A stretch of DNA of 64,000 nt from Iris pallida. Taxonomy: Eukaryota; Streptophyta; Magnoliopsida; Asparagales; Iridaceae. The DNA is taken from contig JANAVB010009598.1 in the NCBI GenBank assembly GCA_029216955.1, positions 25,228,551 to 25,292,550 on the forward strand, written 5' to 3'. The position numbers and the translations under genes were made by a program. The notes under the pieces were generated by a model, which worked only from the letters and a program-made list of their open reading frames with translations, made no database searches and was not told where the DNA came from. Each line of letters starts with the position of its first letter. The stretch's first letter is position 1. Positions 11,007 through 22,679 of the stretch are shown piece by piece.

Positions 11007-12199
11007 TGTTCTAAACCTTTATAGGCGGAAACTAGGGTTCACGAATTATACCTGCGGCAGAAAGGAGACAAGTAATTCCTGACAATCTCGAGCGGACGAT
11101 CCCAAGATCTTCTGCACGTATTCCTTCCTCGAGTTGGACGTCGTGTGGGCGACGATCTTCCAACCTTTTATTCACCTTGGCAGCCCTCTCTTTCTCTCCT
11201 TACGTGAATCACGAATTTAGATAAAGTATTTGATTTCTGATCAGTAATCTGGTGGCCAGAGAATAAAGGATATATATAGGCTACGACAGGGACCATGAGG
11301 AGAAATTAGGGTTAGGCCTCCTAACGGATCTGGATATCCCGTGTTCAGCCCGAACACACAATCCAGGCCCATTAACAATAGCTCGGTCCACTAATGAGCT
11401 ATTGTTGCACTACCTCCCTAATCCTAAATTATAATTATGGGCTCCTTTTATTATATGCTCGTTTGGCTCTTCATGTTAAGATATCGTATGTCCGTCAATC
11501 AAATTAAGTTACTGACAACTATATTGATTCGACATCTTTTATCCTTTAGTAGTACCACTCAACTTTATTTGTCATGTCGGATATAATCCACCTACAGGGT
11601 TTACATGACAATCCTTATGAGCTCCTTAAGGGGACATCATCAACCCGATGTATCGGGACATGGATTCCATTTATAATCAACAACCCATCATACATACAAT
11701 ATTATTACCCAATTCATAGAGGTTGTTGATCCAAAATGAATCTCACTCTTTTATGAGTCAAATTAATACACACTGTATATACATATCTGTTATTATATCC
11801 GAATTGAGAGCACAAGCATCCATAATAACGGAGGTGTTTGTTCTCTTATGTAGTCAGTACAAAGAGAACAACCTCAAGTGGTCCTGTTCAATACACACAA
11901 AGTGTACTAGTGTAAACCTATAGTCAAGATAGACTAATACCAGATTACACTATAAACTTTCCAATAGATTGTCCAAGTCCATCTAGGTTGTGAACTATTT
12001 ATATACTCCATAGGAAACTGATAATATGATCTTCTGTGTGACACCACACACCATATTATCTACAATATAGAATATCAGACATTTGCATTAACACTTGCAG
12101 CAAATACAATATGCAAACATTTGTCCATATGATTCTCATTCAAAATTTAAGGAAATAAGGTTACTACAAAAGTGATGCTTTTAGTATATAACCCTAACA
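11007..12199 (-). repeat. Copia-2 3' LTR (left boundary uncertain)
   Basis: On the minus strand the LTR starts TGTTAGGGTTATATAC at 12199, directly after a PPT-like run. A TATA-like CTATATATATCC (complement near 11269-11280) fits a U3/R boundary. The left end is placed at 11007 because the minus strand there ends GGTTTAGAACA, a plausible ...CA terminus; no second LTR is in the window to confirm this. Confidence 0.5.
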
Positions 12200-12213
12200 A
12201 TCTCCCACTTATA
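12200..12213 (-). other. Copia-2 polypurine tract
   Basis: The minus strand reads AAGTGGGAGATTG directly before the LTR start at 12199, the usual purine-rich primer for plus-strand synthesis next to a copia 3' LTR. The same AAGTGGGAGATTTG run occurs a second time about 50 bp upstream. Confidence 0.75.
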
Positions 12214-12385
12214 CTCAAAGCATTACTTTTCAATATATTGTTACAAATCTCCCACTTATACTTAAACCATGCTGGTACACATCTGACTTCCATTCCCTCA
12301 ACATGACTATCAAAAGCTTTAGCTGGTAAGCTCTTTGTAAAGGGATCAGCTAGGTTGTCGGCTGATGCTATCTTGATTACAACAA

Positions 12386-12952
12386 CTATTCTTTCTTTAC
12401 GAAATCTTCTATTAGGTGGTACTTACGCTCATTGTATTTGCCTGTCTTATGGGCTCGTGGTTCCTTCGAGTTTACAACTGCACCACTATTATCACAATAA
12501 AGTGTATTAGACTTAGGCAAACTAGGTACCACATCCAAGTCTAATAGAAAGTTTCTGAGCCAAACCACTTCTTTGGCTGCCTCAGAGGCTGCCATATACT
12601 CGGCTTCCATGGTGGAATCAGCAATGCATTTTTACTTGATACTCCTCCACACAATGGCTCCACCTCCCAAAGTAAACACATAACCTGAGGTAGATTTCCT
12701 GGAATTCCTATCTGACTGAAAAGCTGAGTCTGTATACCCCAAGGGAACTAAACTATCTGCCTGGTAAACTAACATATACTCTTTAGTCCTTTTCAGGTAC
12801 TTTAAAATATGCTTTACGGCAGTCCAGTGCTCTTGTCCTGGGTTAGACTGATATCTGCTGACCATGCCTACGGCAAAGCAGATGTCTGGTCTCGTACATA
12901 GCATTACATACATTAAGCTTCCTACTACTGAAGCATAAGGAACTGCCTTCAT
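12386..12952 (-). pseudogene. Copia-2 RNase H region
   Basis: The frame 12952-12632 carries the RT-connection motif SLMYVMLCTRPDICFAVG and the RNase H start GYTDSAFQSDRNSRKSTSGY, which supplies the first catalytic Asp. The frame 12610-12386 carries MEAEYMAASEAAKEVVWLR (catalytic Glu region) and LYCDNSGAV (Asp). The two frames are separated by stops near 12611-12631. RNase H removes the RNA strand after first-strand synthesis; this copy is interrupted. Confidence 0.9.
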
Positions 12953-12957
12953 GTTCT

Positions 12958-14065
12958 CTATCTCTTTAGGTGTCCTCGGACACTACTCCTTTGATAGAGC
13001 AATTCCATGTCTAAAAGGTAAGAAACCTTTTTAGAATTTGGCATACTAAGACGAGTTAGTACAGTATCGATATAGGAAGCTTGGGATATGCCCAACATCT
13101 TTTTCTTGCGATCTCGTAGAACTTTGATCCCAGGGATGTGACCTACTTCTCCCAAGTCCTTCATATCAAACTGTTTGGATAACCATACCCTTACATCAGA
13201 TAACACCTTCACATTATTTCCAATGTACAAGATGGCATCCACATAAAGTACTAGGAACACCACCACGTTTTCGTCACACTTTCTGTATACACATGATTCA
13301 TCCAGACATTGATCAAATCCATAGGATTTTATCACCTGATCAAAATATATGTTCCAAGATCTGGAAGCTTAAGTCCACAAATGGACTTCTTGAGCTTACA
13401 AACAAGATGCTCTTAGCCCTTTTCAATGAACCCGTCTGGTTGCTTCATATAGATGTCTTCCTCAAGACTTCCATTAAGGAAAGCTGTCTTGACATCCATT
13501 TGCCAAATCTCATAATCGAGATGAGCTCAATAAATAAAAGAATCCAGATAGACTTAAGCATGGCTACAGGAGAAAAGGTTTTCTCATAATCGATACCCTC
13601 TCTTTGAGTAAAACCTTTTGTTACAAGCCGAGCTTTAAAGGTTTCAACCTTACCGTCTGATCCACCTTTTCTCTTATAGACCCACTTGCATCCAATGACT
13701 TTTACACCAACGGGTGGTTCTACAAGCTCACAGAACTGATTAGAATCCATAGATTCTATTTCAGATATCATTACTTTTTGCCAAGACTCTGTATCTTTAT
13801 CTTGGAGTGCTTCATTGTAGGTACAGGGATCATAATCTTGTTCCTCAGGGACGAAGTCTGACGACTCTCCCAAGAACATATATCTATCAGGTTGTATCAC
13901 AACCCTTCCACTACGACGAGACACTATCGGTTGTGGTGTAACATTTGTGACACGTTGTGCAGTTATTTGTGGTTCATCCTCTTGTACTGTTGGTGCTGAA
14001 GTACTTGGTGTCTCACGTCTCAGTTCTTCTAGAACAACTCTACTTGTGGATTTATGGTTCATCAC
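12958..14065 (-). pseudogene. Copia-2 reverse transcriptase
   Basis: The frame 14065-13445 covers the integrase tail and RT palm start (VIGCKWVYKRKGGSDGKVE, KARLVTKGFTQREGIDY). A frameshift near 13500 precedes the [16 protein letters not shown] block. The frame 13335-12958 has the active site as LYVDAILYIGNN: the second Asp of the YVDD box is Ala, so the enzyme would be dead even if the frame were open. Confidence 0.9.
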
Positions 14066-14137
14066 ATAGTCTTCCTCTAAGAATCGGGCATTGGTGCTAA
14101 CAATGACCTTCTGATCCTTAGGACTATAAAATAAACC

Positions 14138-14914
14138 TCATTTCGTTCCTCTTGGATAGCCTACAAACAAGCGTACTTCTGTATGAGAATCAAACTTATC
14201 TGCTTTTCCATTCAGCACATGTGCTGGACTACCCCAAATGCGAACATGTTTTAAACTAGGCTTACGTCCAATCCACAGCTCTGTGGGAGTAAGAGGTACT
14301 GATTTAGAAGGAACCAAGTTCAAAATAAAAGCTGCAGTCTCTAAGGTATATCCCCAAAACGAATTTGGCAAATCCGAATAACTCATCATTGATCTAACCA
14401 TCTCCATAAGAGTTCTATTCCTTCTTTCGGCTACACCATTCTGCTGGGGCATTCCAGGTGCAGTCAATTGGGATGCAATCCCAGCCTCTGATAAATAATC
14501 CCTAAACTCTCCAAAGAGGTACTTGCTACCACGATCTGATTGTAATGACTTGATACATTTTCTATAACGTTTCTCCGTTTCAGCCTTGTACTCTTTGAAT
14601 TTCTCAAAGTACTCAGACTTACGACGCATCAAATAAATGTATCCATACCTTGAATAATCGTTAATAAATGTGACAAAATATTCAAAGCCACCTCTATCTT
14701 GGATAGTCATGGGTCCACACAAATCAGAATGAACCAATTCCAACACATCTTTGGCCCTATACCCCTTCGTCGTAAAAGGCCTTTTGGTCATTTTACCTTC
14801 CAAGTAGGATTCACAGACTGGTAGTGCCTCCACTTCCAATGAACTCAAAGGTCCATCTTCAACCAGTCTTTGAATCCTTCTTAGGTTAATATGCCCCAAT
14901 CGCAAGTGCCAAAG
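14138..14914 (-). pseudogene. Copia-2 integrase
   Basis: An open 255-codon frame begins with the GAG-pre motif LWHLRLGH exactly at the element-A insertion edge. It continues with the integrase core: Asp in LVHSDLCGPM, Asp in LQSDRGSKY, Glu in NGVAERRNRT, so the DDE triad is present. The zinc-finger C-terminal pair reads CESYLEG, where the second Cys is Tyr. The frame closes at 14138. Confidence 0.85.
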
Positions 14915-15454
14915 TGTGAAACCCGCATTTCTGATTTATTGGATTAATTAGATTTAATTGCATTTTTGGTAAATTATTGAATTTTTTTTCGTAATATTTA
15001 AATATACACTTTGTTAAATTAAATTATTATTATATTTATTATTATTATATTGTGGGTTCGAAATTATTTTTAAAATAATAACTGGGATTTTGTTTGTGAG
15101 ACCCGAGCCTGGACCAGTTCGAACCCGAACCCAATTAGGATTTTAAATTAATGTTTTTGGTTAAATATACATAATGATTTTTATGGTGGGCTTAATCCTA
15201 GAACTACCCGAACCCAACCCGCACCCGACCCGGCCTTTTTCTCCCCCCTGGAGACTCCATCCCCACGAATGGGTCTTCTCCCTACTATTTCTCAGCCACC
15301 TTCTCCATAATTCACGAAATCCCCTTACTTCTCTCTCCTTCACTCCCTCTCCTCCACAACTTTCCCTCTCTCTCACGAAATCCCCTCACTCTCACAACGG
15401 TGCAGGCTGGGCATGATCCGGTTCGATCCAATTATTTGGGATCGGGTCGTGACA
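14915..15454 (+). repeat. Element A 5' LTR (540 bp)
   Basis: Starts TGTGAAACCC and ends GGGTCGTGACA. The first 279 bp match 46150-46430 closely. The second part contains a C/T-rich block with a weak minus-strand ORF that I do not consider a gene. The ending is shared with the LARD-like element. Confidence 0.85.
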
Positions 15455-15490
15455 TGTTTTTAGTGGTGGTCCATGCAGGTCAAATCAACA
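15455..15490 (+). other. Element A leader with PBS-position motif
   Basis: Directly after the LTR comes TTTTTAGTGGTGG followed by (T/C)CCATGCAGGTC. The LARD-like element has the same motif in the same place with one difference. It is where a primer binding site should lie, but I cannot match it to a tRNA 3' end with confidence. Confidence 0.6.
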
Positions 15491-17018
15491 ACTTAAGAGA
15501 ACATATCTAGAAATAACTAGAACACTAGAACATTGGTTTGTTACAACGTAGGACCGAATTATCTATATATAAGTAACTATTTTTGCTTGCTTATAAAATA
15601 GTAGGTTACCTTGTTTATGCTTGCCCCTAAACTAGCCAGACTATGACGATAACCTATTAGTCGGTACTAGCAAGATCTTGTTTTCTATGCATGACACAAG
15701 AGAATCGTAGTAGTAGATTGAGCAACGGGAGACTGCTCGAACCAGACTAGGACCATAAGAGCTATTGATTAGCACTAGATGATACCCTACCGAAGCATAA
15801 CATGTTACCCTGATTACACTATTTTTGGCCAATATCTTTCCCAAAGCCATGTTCCCCCTACGATACAATTTCAGAAAAGTTGGAGGATTCTAATCTTAAT
15901 GAGAAGGTGTGTAAGGCAGTATTTATCACATATATATCGATGATTAAAAATTGGAAGGATAGAATTCTGGAATACCCAGATATTAGTTGGTACTTATAAC
16001 AATTGGAAGTGATAATGACATAAGGAGTGAATTTTGACCTTAACCAGTTTAGGTCGAATGTATGGTGGTATATGTTACTACATATTTTATTTTCTAGATT
16101 TTTGTATCTTTTAGTGTCCCGTAATTTTCGGGATTATCTCATTTCCATATCTTTAACAGATTTTAGCATCCCTTATGATCTATACTTTTTGCTATTTATG
16201 GACCAATATTAGAACTCTTCAATCTCCTTCTTCAGAAAACCTATTTTCAACTTTTCCATTTATTGATCAAATCTTATCGCTCTACCTTTATTTGGCATCC
16301 AGACCCGTTCGCTAGCTAGAGTTTTAAATTCTAATAAACTCTTATCTACCCGAAGTACTTATACGATTAGCGTATCGAACTATTTGCCTTGAACTCATTT
16401 CTAATTGACGTTCTTGGAACGAATCCTGAACCAAATTCTTCTGGAACTATAAAACCTCAATATTAATTATTACCAAAAGAATTGGTTCAGCCTAGTTAGT
16501 TCATGATTTTCCTAAAGAAGATACTTTTAAAAATAATTTCAATATTGATTGTTATCTCCTAGGTTATTCCAAATATTTTATTTGTTGATCCCCTCCACTC
16601 AACTTGAAACCCTACTCTCTCTATGCAACTTCTTGATCAATTCAAGGCCTAGACAGCTTTAAAACTCAATGCTTGAGTATCGTGAAGCACGAACGGTCAG
16701 AGAATTGATTCCATCCTAATTTAAATTTCTTTTAGTCATTGAAAAACTTTTGAATTGTTGAACTATCCCCTGGTTAGCTGTGCTAAACCATTTTAACCTG
16801 ACTTTCTTGAATCCATAAGACATAATTCTTTTTGTGTCAACCCAACTTACCCAGCACATTCTTAAACTTTCCTTGGATAAGGAATTATTTTTTCAAAATA
16901 ATTTTGGTAAATGTCAGTATCCTTTAAGTGATTTGTCGAAAATATTCTCATTGGCTTCTTCAACTCAACTCGAAGCACTGGTGCTTCTATATTATTTTGT
17001 GTCCAACTCAATTAGCCA

Positions 17019-17023
17019 TAATC
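17019..17023. other. Element B target-site duplication (left)
   Basis: TAATC, repeated exactly at 44514-44518 after the right LTR. Confidence 0.9.
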
Positions 17024-17868
17024 TGTAGGTCCTAAAAATGAAGTTGCACCCATCAAAAAAGCAATAAAAATCAAATGGCGCACCCTTCAAATGAACTACG
17101 CAGGAGACAGATTGTGCAATAAATCAACTGCGCGAGGCCGAACTGCGCTAACATCCAGGCGCGCTATGCTGACGTGGCAACGTCATCATTACCTGACAAA
17201 AATCTGATCTTCTGACAGCTGACAGCCCGATAAACGAAGAGTCCTTTCGTTTCTTGTGCAGCACAGCGTTCGAGGGCAGCTGTACAGCCAGCGCAATCTG
17301 CCATCCCAACTAAAACGCAGTCTGCCAGATCTTCTTCAGCGCAGTTCGATCCCAGCGCAGTCTGAAGCTAGCGTAATTCAAGCGGCGCAATCCATCAAGA
17401 TAACTGACATTTTATACGTGGCCTACATTCCATCAATTGCTCACCACGTGGCAACCGTCTGTACACGACCATGCACATTTCAATCAAACAATGCCACTCG
17501 TCTAATACAGTTGAGCCACGATCGAGTAACTGCCAGCGCAGTTTGCTGTTTGTGCAGTACAATGCCTGCGCAATCCAGTCTACATAATCCAGAAATAACT
17601 ACTAATTAGTTATTTTCCAGAACTCTATAAATAGAGTTTCAAGTCCTTCATTATAAAGATCAGATCATTCAAGATCATCAGGAAGATCATAAGTTCTTGT
17701 CCAAGTGCTGATGCATTATTCAGAGGCCATCGTCTTCACAGTTCACATCGTCCAAGGGATAAAGCGATCGTCTTCATATCGGATTCCTATAGTTGTACTT
17801 TCCCAGAATTTGATTGTAATCTTCTTACAAAGTTTGTGAAATAAAAAGAACTTTTATTTTTGCAAACA
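17024..17868 (+). repeat. Element B 5' LTR (845 bp)
   Basis: TGTAGGTCCTAAAAATG...GCAAACA; near-identical along its length to 43685-44513. U3 is rich in GCGCA(G/A)TC-like words (for example near 17285, 17340, 17355, 17555, 17575). Confidence 0.95.
17626..17633 (+). promoter_or_regulatory. Element B LTR TATA box
   Basis: CTATAAATAG about 240 bp before the LTR end; the same box stands at 44271-44278 in the right LTR and at 54638-54645 in element D. Likely Pol II promoter of the genomic RNA. Confidence 0.8.
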
Positions 17869-17870
17869 AA

Positions 17871-19990
17871 ATGGCGACTCTGCTGGAGACGACTTTCTCC
17901 TCCGACGAGGAAGTGACAACTCAATGTGACGTTGCGTCTATCGGAAAGACGCAGAAGACGCTAGTTGTGAAGGTCAACCAGACTACCTACGAGGCGATGA
18001 TCAACTCTGGGGCTGCTCGTCGCACTACAACCTCTGCCAAGAGCAAGGTTCGTTCACTATGGACTCCAAAGTCCTCTGCACAGTCCTCTGCACAGTCCTA
18101 TGCACAATCATCTGCGTAACCTGCTGTCTCTTCTTCTAAGGAGCCACTGGCCACTTCTGCTTCTGCACAAAACACCAGTCGCGCTACCAAAGCGCAAGCC
18201 AGAGCTCCTGCGCAGTGTACTGCTCCTCTTGCAGCCGTGCAAGCCACTTCCTATGCTGCTATGGCAAAATGCAAGACTCCTCTCCCTCTGGTGCAGTTGG
18301 TGACCTCTTTTTCTCCTGTGCACTCCACTGAAGCTAGAACTCCTGCTGCGCAAACTACAGTTTCTGTGGCCAAAAGGCCATCTGTCAAAGCTTTCCAAGC
18401 GCAATCAGCCAATGCGCCTATTACCACTTCAACCTCTGCGCAAGCTGTTCCAGTGCAGTCTAATAGGGATAGTCCTTTGGCTAATCTCTCTTCTTTTCAC
18501 AGCAAGGGGAAAATTCTGCTCCTCTTCCCAAGCACCCTGTTGCTCCAGCACAATCCACTCGGGGTAGTCTGTGTACTGTTCCTCCTCCTCCTTAGAACAA
18601 AGAAAAAGGCCCGTTGCTCTTTTCTTGAACTTCCTCGTTCTACGACTTGGAAGACAACAGAGGGAAATGCTTTTTAGCCAACCCTTCTTCACAAAACAAG
18701 GGAAAAGGTCCTTTGGTCTTTTCTCAGTCTTCTCCTGTTTTTACCGTAGAAGATCCATCTGAACGTGCCTCGGCCCCAATCAGTACAAGAACTCTCTCAA
18801 ATAAGAGCTCTTCTCTCCCTGCCAAAGGGAAATATACTGATCAAAGAGATATTCTGCCTACTCCGGTAGCGGAATTCTAAGATCTCCCAACTCTCCGGAT
18901 ATCCCGCTCAAAATAGGGAAAATTACTGGTGTCTCAGACAGAAACCCCTGGGGGTGAATTTGCTGATATACCGACTTATCTCAATAGACCAGCTTCTATC
19001 AAACGCAAGCAACCAATGCCGAAGATCAACCTGCATCAGAGACAAGTTTCCAGGATAAAAAATCCTGACACCTATGCTAATGAGGTGAGTACTTCTCTAT
19101 ATACTCATGGGACAAAACATCTGAAGAACCGAAACCATGTTCCGAATGTGGTCAAAGAACATATCCCTCAGACTTTTTCTCGTTCCGTCATTGTTCCTGA
19201 TCTCCGAGAACACCTCAAGCAAAAACGGGATAACATCTCAACATCTCCAGTTTAGCCACTTGAACATCATTGTAATCACAAGGTCGTCGTCAAGTGCTGT
19301 TGCCAGACAACAAAACGATCTATTTTTGATCGTCTGAATTTTGTAACGTTTGAACCAATGTCAGAAGATGAAGACGAAGTGTTGTATGCTTCCGTCAACA
19401 TGGCTTCTCGAGACACTGGGGGTAGAAAGTGCTCCAAACACGGCAAGCCTCGCAGGCCCAGCCAGCGGTACTTAGATTTACTCTAAGAATCTTCTGAATG
19501 AGTATTTCGACACACCCGATCCTGAAGTCAAGACACAATGGGGCATGGGAATCTTCTCCAAGATCCCTCTGGTCATCTCCCTATTTCCTATTCAGGAGAT
19601 GATTCCTTCTCTGGTTATGATGCATACAGCGAAAGTTCTGAACAGACAGTGTCTTCTACTGTACCTAGAGAAGTGACAGCATATGTTATCACTGAAGACC
19701 CAAATGCTTCCAGTTCAGCAAATCAAGAACAACGAATAGCTGCACTGGAAGAAAAGCTGAAGACCAAGGCTGAAATGGTCGCAAGTATGCATTCTATCAT
19801 TGTGGCCCAACATACAGTACCACCGACCGTACCTGCTGTAAATCATGAGATTATAGCATCGTCGGTGCCTGTCAATGCAGGTCTGGGGGTAGTATCTCCT
19901 CAAATACCCCTGTACAAATTCAACCCACACCCACTCAGTCAGGAGCTGGAGGTAGCACGTACCACACAGTTCCTTCCCCTAACACTATAA
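17871..19990 (+). pseudogene. Element B ORF1 (low-complexity N-terminal protein)
   Basis: ATG at 17871 overlaps the PBS, so the protein begins MATLLETTFSSDEE. A short conserved N-terminal block (KxLVVKVNQTTYEAM) also occurs in C and D. A Ser/Ala/Gln-rich region follows, written largely with GCGCA and GCACA words. A TAA at 18117 interrupts it, the frame continues at 18237-18677, shifts near 18500-18650, and resumes at 18647-18880, 18929-19255 and 19538-19990. The last part contains a short coiled-coil-like EQRIAALEEKLKTKAEMV. I do not know its function; by position it is an N-terminal extension of Gag or a separate accessory protein. Confidence 0.7.
17872..17886 (+). other. Element B primer binding site
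   Basis: TGGCGACTCTGCTGG begins 3 nt after the LTR end, starts with TGG as expected for pairing to a tRNA CCA end, and recurs at the same spacing in D and with changes in C. A tRNA-Arg primer has been described for Ogre relatives; I have not verified the tRNA here. Confidence 0.85.
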
Positions 19991-20043
19991 TTCAGCCTGC
20001 TCATTCTGCATCATCGGAGGATGCTAATAAAGCTGTCAAACTC

Positions 20044-21003
20044 TTGTGCACTCAATTTGAGGCCTTCAAAGAGAAGGACAACTTACAAAGATTGGGGATC
20101 AAACAACCCTATCCAGTTGAATGGAAGGAAGTCCCATTTCCTCCTAAGTACAAAATCCCTACAATTTTGCTGTTTGACGGCAGTACTTTTCTGAGTCAGC
20201 TTATTAACCACTTTGAAGTAATGACTGTTCAACTTCAGCCAAATGACGCTCTTCTTACTACGGTGTTCGTCGGCTGTTTATCCGGTGTAGCATACGATTG
20301 GTACAGGAGCTTGCCCGATGGCTGTATCACCTCTTTCTCGGATTTAAAACAAATCTTCTTGGAGCGATTCTACGAGGAAATCAACGATATGACCATGTCA
20401 GCCCTCAACAAGATCAAACAAAGACATAATGAAACCGCTGAGAATTTTATTGAAAGATTCTGCCGAAAAGCATTAAAGATGCCTCCTGAAACTTCGGCCG
20501 CAGTCACTATAGATACCTGCAAGGCAAATCTTTTGCCTATCATCAGCATGTGGACGGGGTCAACTCAATTTCAAGACTGGACATCATTCTTTATGAATGC
20601 TAAAGCAGCTGAAGTTAGCGCTGATAAGTTCAAGCAGTTGGAGGTACATATGTCTAACCCCGACTGCGATGAACACCCTACATCTAATAGCGGTAATCGC
20701 CAGAACAACCGTAAGGAAAAATAGACTTTGAACATCAATTTGAAGAGCAAAGAATCTCTGGCTGTCAATGTGGCTCCACCGACGTCTACTCCTACTCCTT
20801 CTGCCCCTCCACCAAGGGAAACTCGTCCGAAAGCAGAGTACTCCTTTGACGAGAATGACACCGTGAGCATCTTTGATTGCTTGATCAAAAGCAATAGGCT
20901 CCAACTCCCAGACCCGAAGAAGCCCGACGAGGTCGATAAGACTGATCATCCTTAATATTTTGTTTATCACAGGTTCATTGGGCATCCCACTCGAGCATGT
21001 TAC
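20044..21003 (+). pseudogene. Element B gag (capsid and knuckle)
   Basis: The capsid domain of the retrotransposon gag family is clear: FEVMTVQLQPNDALLTTVF, then GVAYDWYRSLPDGCITSF and ERFYEEINDMTMSAL. In-frame TAG at 20722 and TAA at 20953 interrupt one continuous frame. A knuckle-like motif follows at about 20956-21005 (HRFIGHPTRACYVLK); the position of the first Cys, kept in C and D, is Phe here. Gag packages the RNA into particles in the cytoplasm. Confidence 0.9.
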
Positions 21004-21789
21004 GTGCTCAAAGGCAAAATTCAGGAGTTAGTCAATGCTGGTGTTGTCACTCTTCAACAAGATGAGAAGACTGTTACCGCGAATATGGTTTCAGTACAGT
21101 TCAGTAACTTCCCTCTACAGATGGTACAACATGGTGTCATCCCTATCCCCAAGGCCACCCTTGAGATCAAGAATCTTCCTCTTCCACGGAGTGAAGGTCT
21201 CGTTCCCCTATCTCTTGATAACGGCGAGATTATGTGGATCCACCCTGACCTTGTTGCAGACTTTGAGGCTCCTTCTAAGCAAAAAGATCGCTCCAAGGGC
21301 AGAATAAAGATCTGCAATATGGTGTATTTTGATCCCATAATTGAAGAAGAAATCCTGCTGGGTACCAGGTCAGGAAAAGCCTATCTACGTGAACTTCCCG
21401 AAACTCAAGAAAACCTTGCTTCTTCTTCTGAGTCTGCTCCAGTGCAACCTATCTCTACAGCGGGTATCCCTTCTGCATCCTCACAGGTTGTAGAACCCAT
21501 TCCTCCCAAAACGACAGCAGCTGACAAAGGCAAACAACAAGTCCGCTTTGACAAGCCTTTGAAGAAGTCATCTCCTTCTGGACTTGAGAAGCCATACAAT
21601 TTTGATATTTTGGCCCAACTAGCCAATACACCGGCCAGGCTGTCGATCTTCGAGCTCTTGCGCCTCTCCAAAGAGACTCGAAAAATCCTGAGTGAAGCTC
21701 TCATGCAGGCGAAAACTTGTCTAACTTTCCTAAAGAAGCCAGAATCAGAGCATGTCTCTTGCCTCACTGTCACAGTGTGTTGGAGTTAA
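21004..21789 (+). pseudogene. Element B gag-protease linker with conserved FDILAQLA block
   Basis: Continues in the gag frame. Blocks such as GVIPIPKATLEIKNLPLP, GEIMWIHPDLVADFE and FDILAQLANTPARL-SIFELLRLSK are conserved in C and D, although the Ser/Pro-rich spacer between them is not. The function of this helical block is not known to me. A frameshift near 21740 moves the protein into the protease frame. Confidence 0.75.
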
Positions 21790-22679
21790 TTCCAAACATT
21801 ACCTTCACACAGAATGATATGCTGATGGAAGACAATAGGCATGACCGTCCTCTATACTATACAGGATACATCGACTCGATGAAGGTCGATCGTATTCTGA
21901 TAGATCCCGGGTCTGCACTCAGTATCATGCCGAGGACAATGCTAGACGCACTAAAAATCCCAGTACATAGTCTTTCTAGCACAATCACTACCATATTGGG
22001 ATTCAACCAGGGAAGAAGTCAGCCTCTGGGCAAGATTCGCCTAAAACTCCAAATTGGCAATCTCCGTACGAAGGTGACCTTCTATATTATAGATAACCAT
22101 GGTTGCTCTTATAATACTCTTTTGGGGAGACCATTTCTTCATGAACACAACATTGTTCCTTCAACTCTCCATCAATGTTTCAAGTATGTTGAAGACAATG
22201 GAGAGGTTCAAAAAGAGGTTGCAGATCTCTACCCTTTCAAAGGTGTCGAAGCATATTGTAATGATGCTCGTATGTATAAAGATGAGTTCATAAAGGTAGT
22301 ACTGGATTTAGATACTGAAAAAGAACAAGAAGCAGTGCCCAATGACACCCTCATCATACCTGTTAAAGGGCGTGTTTCTCATCCTCAGTCCTCCAAACTA
22401 CTGGCTATTCACTTGCCAGTCCAGAAACAACCAACTGATGGTGGTCAAAATCAAAGGGAGCTCACCTCTTCTGAACCACTTGTTATTGATTTATCTCGTA
22501 ACAAGGATAAAAGGGAGCTCACCTCTTCTGAGCTACTTATTATCAACCTTCATCGTAGCAAGCCTCCTCCACGTTCTTCTTCTTCCCCTCTTGTAATCAA
22601 TCTGACCAAGCCTGCTAAGGCTAAAGGTCCTGTTGTAAATACGGATGTACAAATCAATGAAAAAGCATCTCCTTTCTAG
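21717..22679 (+). pseudogene. Element B aspartic protease
   Basis: Catalytic block RILIDPGSALSIMP, with D-P-G-S as in Tat-type proteases, and the C-terminal LLGRPFLHE motif. It would cleave the Gag-Pol polyprotein. A linker follows with one copy of DTLIIPVKGR and two copies of a RELTSSE(P/L)L peptide. A TAG at 22677 stands where D has CAG. Confidence 0.9.

Larger units (their letters stand above)
11007..14914 (-). mobile_element. Copia-2: Ty1/copia element, 3' half
   Basis: The minus-strand order integrase, RT, RNase H, PPT, LTR runs right to left. It stops abruptly at 14914/14915, where the LTR of element A begins. The missing upstream part (gag, protease, start of GAG-pre) resumes at 46431. 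The two parts do not meet exactly: the C-terminal part of the GAG-pre segment is absent, so sequence was lost at the junction. Confidence 0.9.
15455..17023. other. Element A interior, left part (noncoding)
   Basis: AT-rich, many stops in all frames, no domain. Ends at the B insertion; the last five bases TAATC are the B target-site duplication. Confidence 0.7.

Noticed and set aside
11723..11923. 66-codon ORF in the copia-2 LTR
   Set aside because: Short, on the strand opposite to the element, no similarity.
15174..15416. Pro/Ser-rich ORF in the element A LTR
   Set aside because: Lies in a C/T-rich LTR block; the right LTR copy is truncated before it, and no domain is seen.
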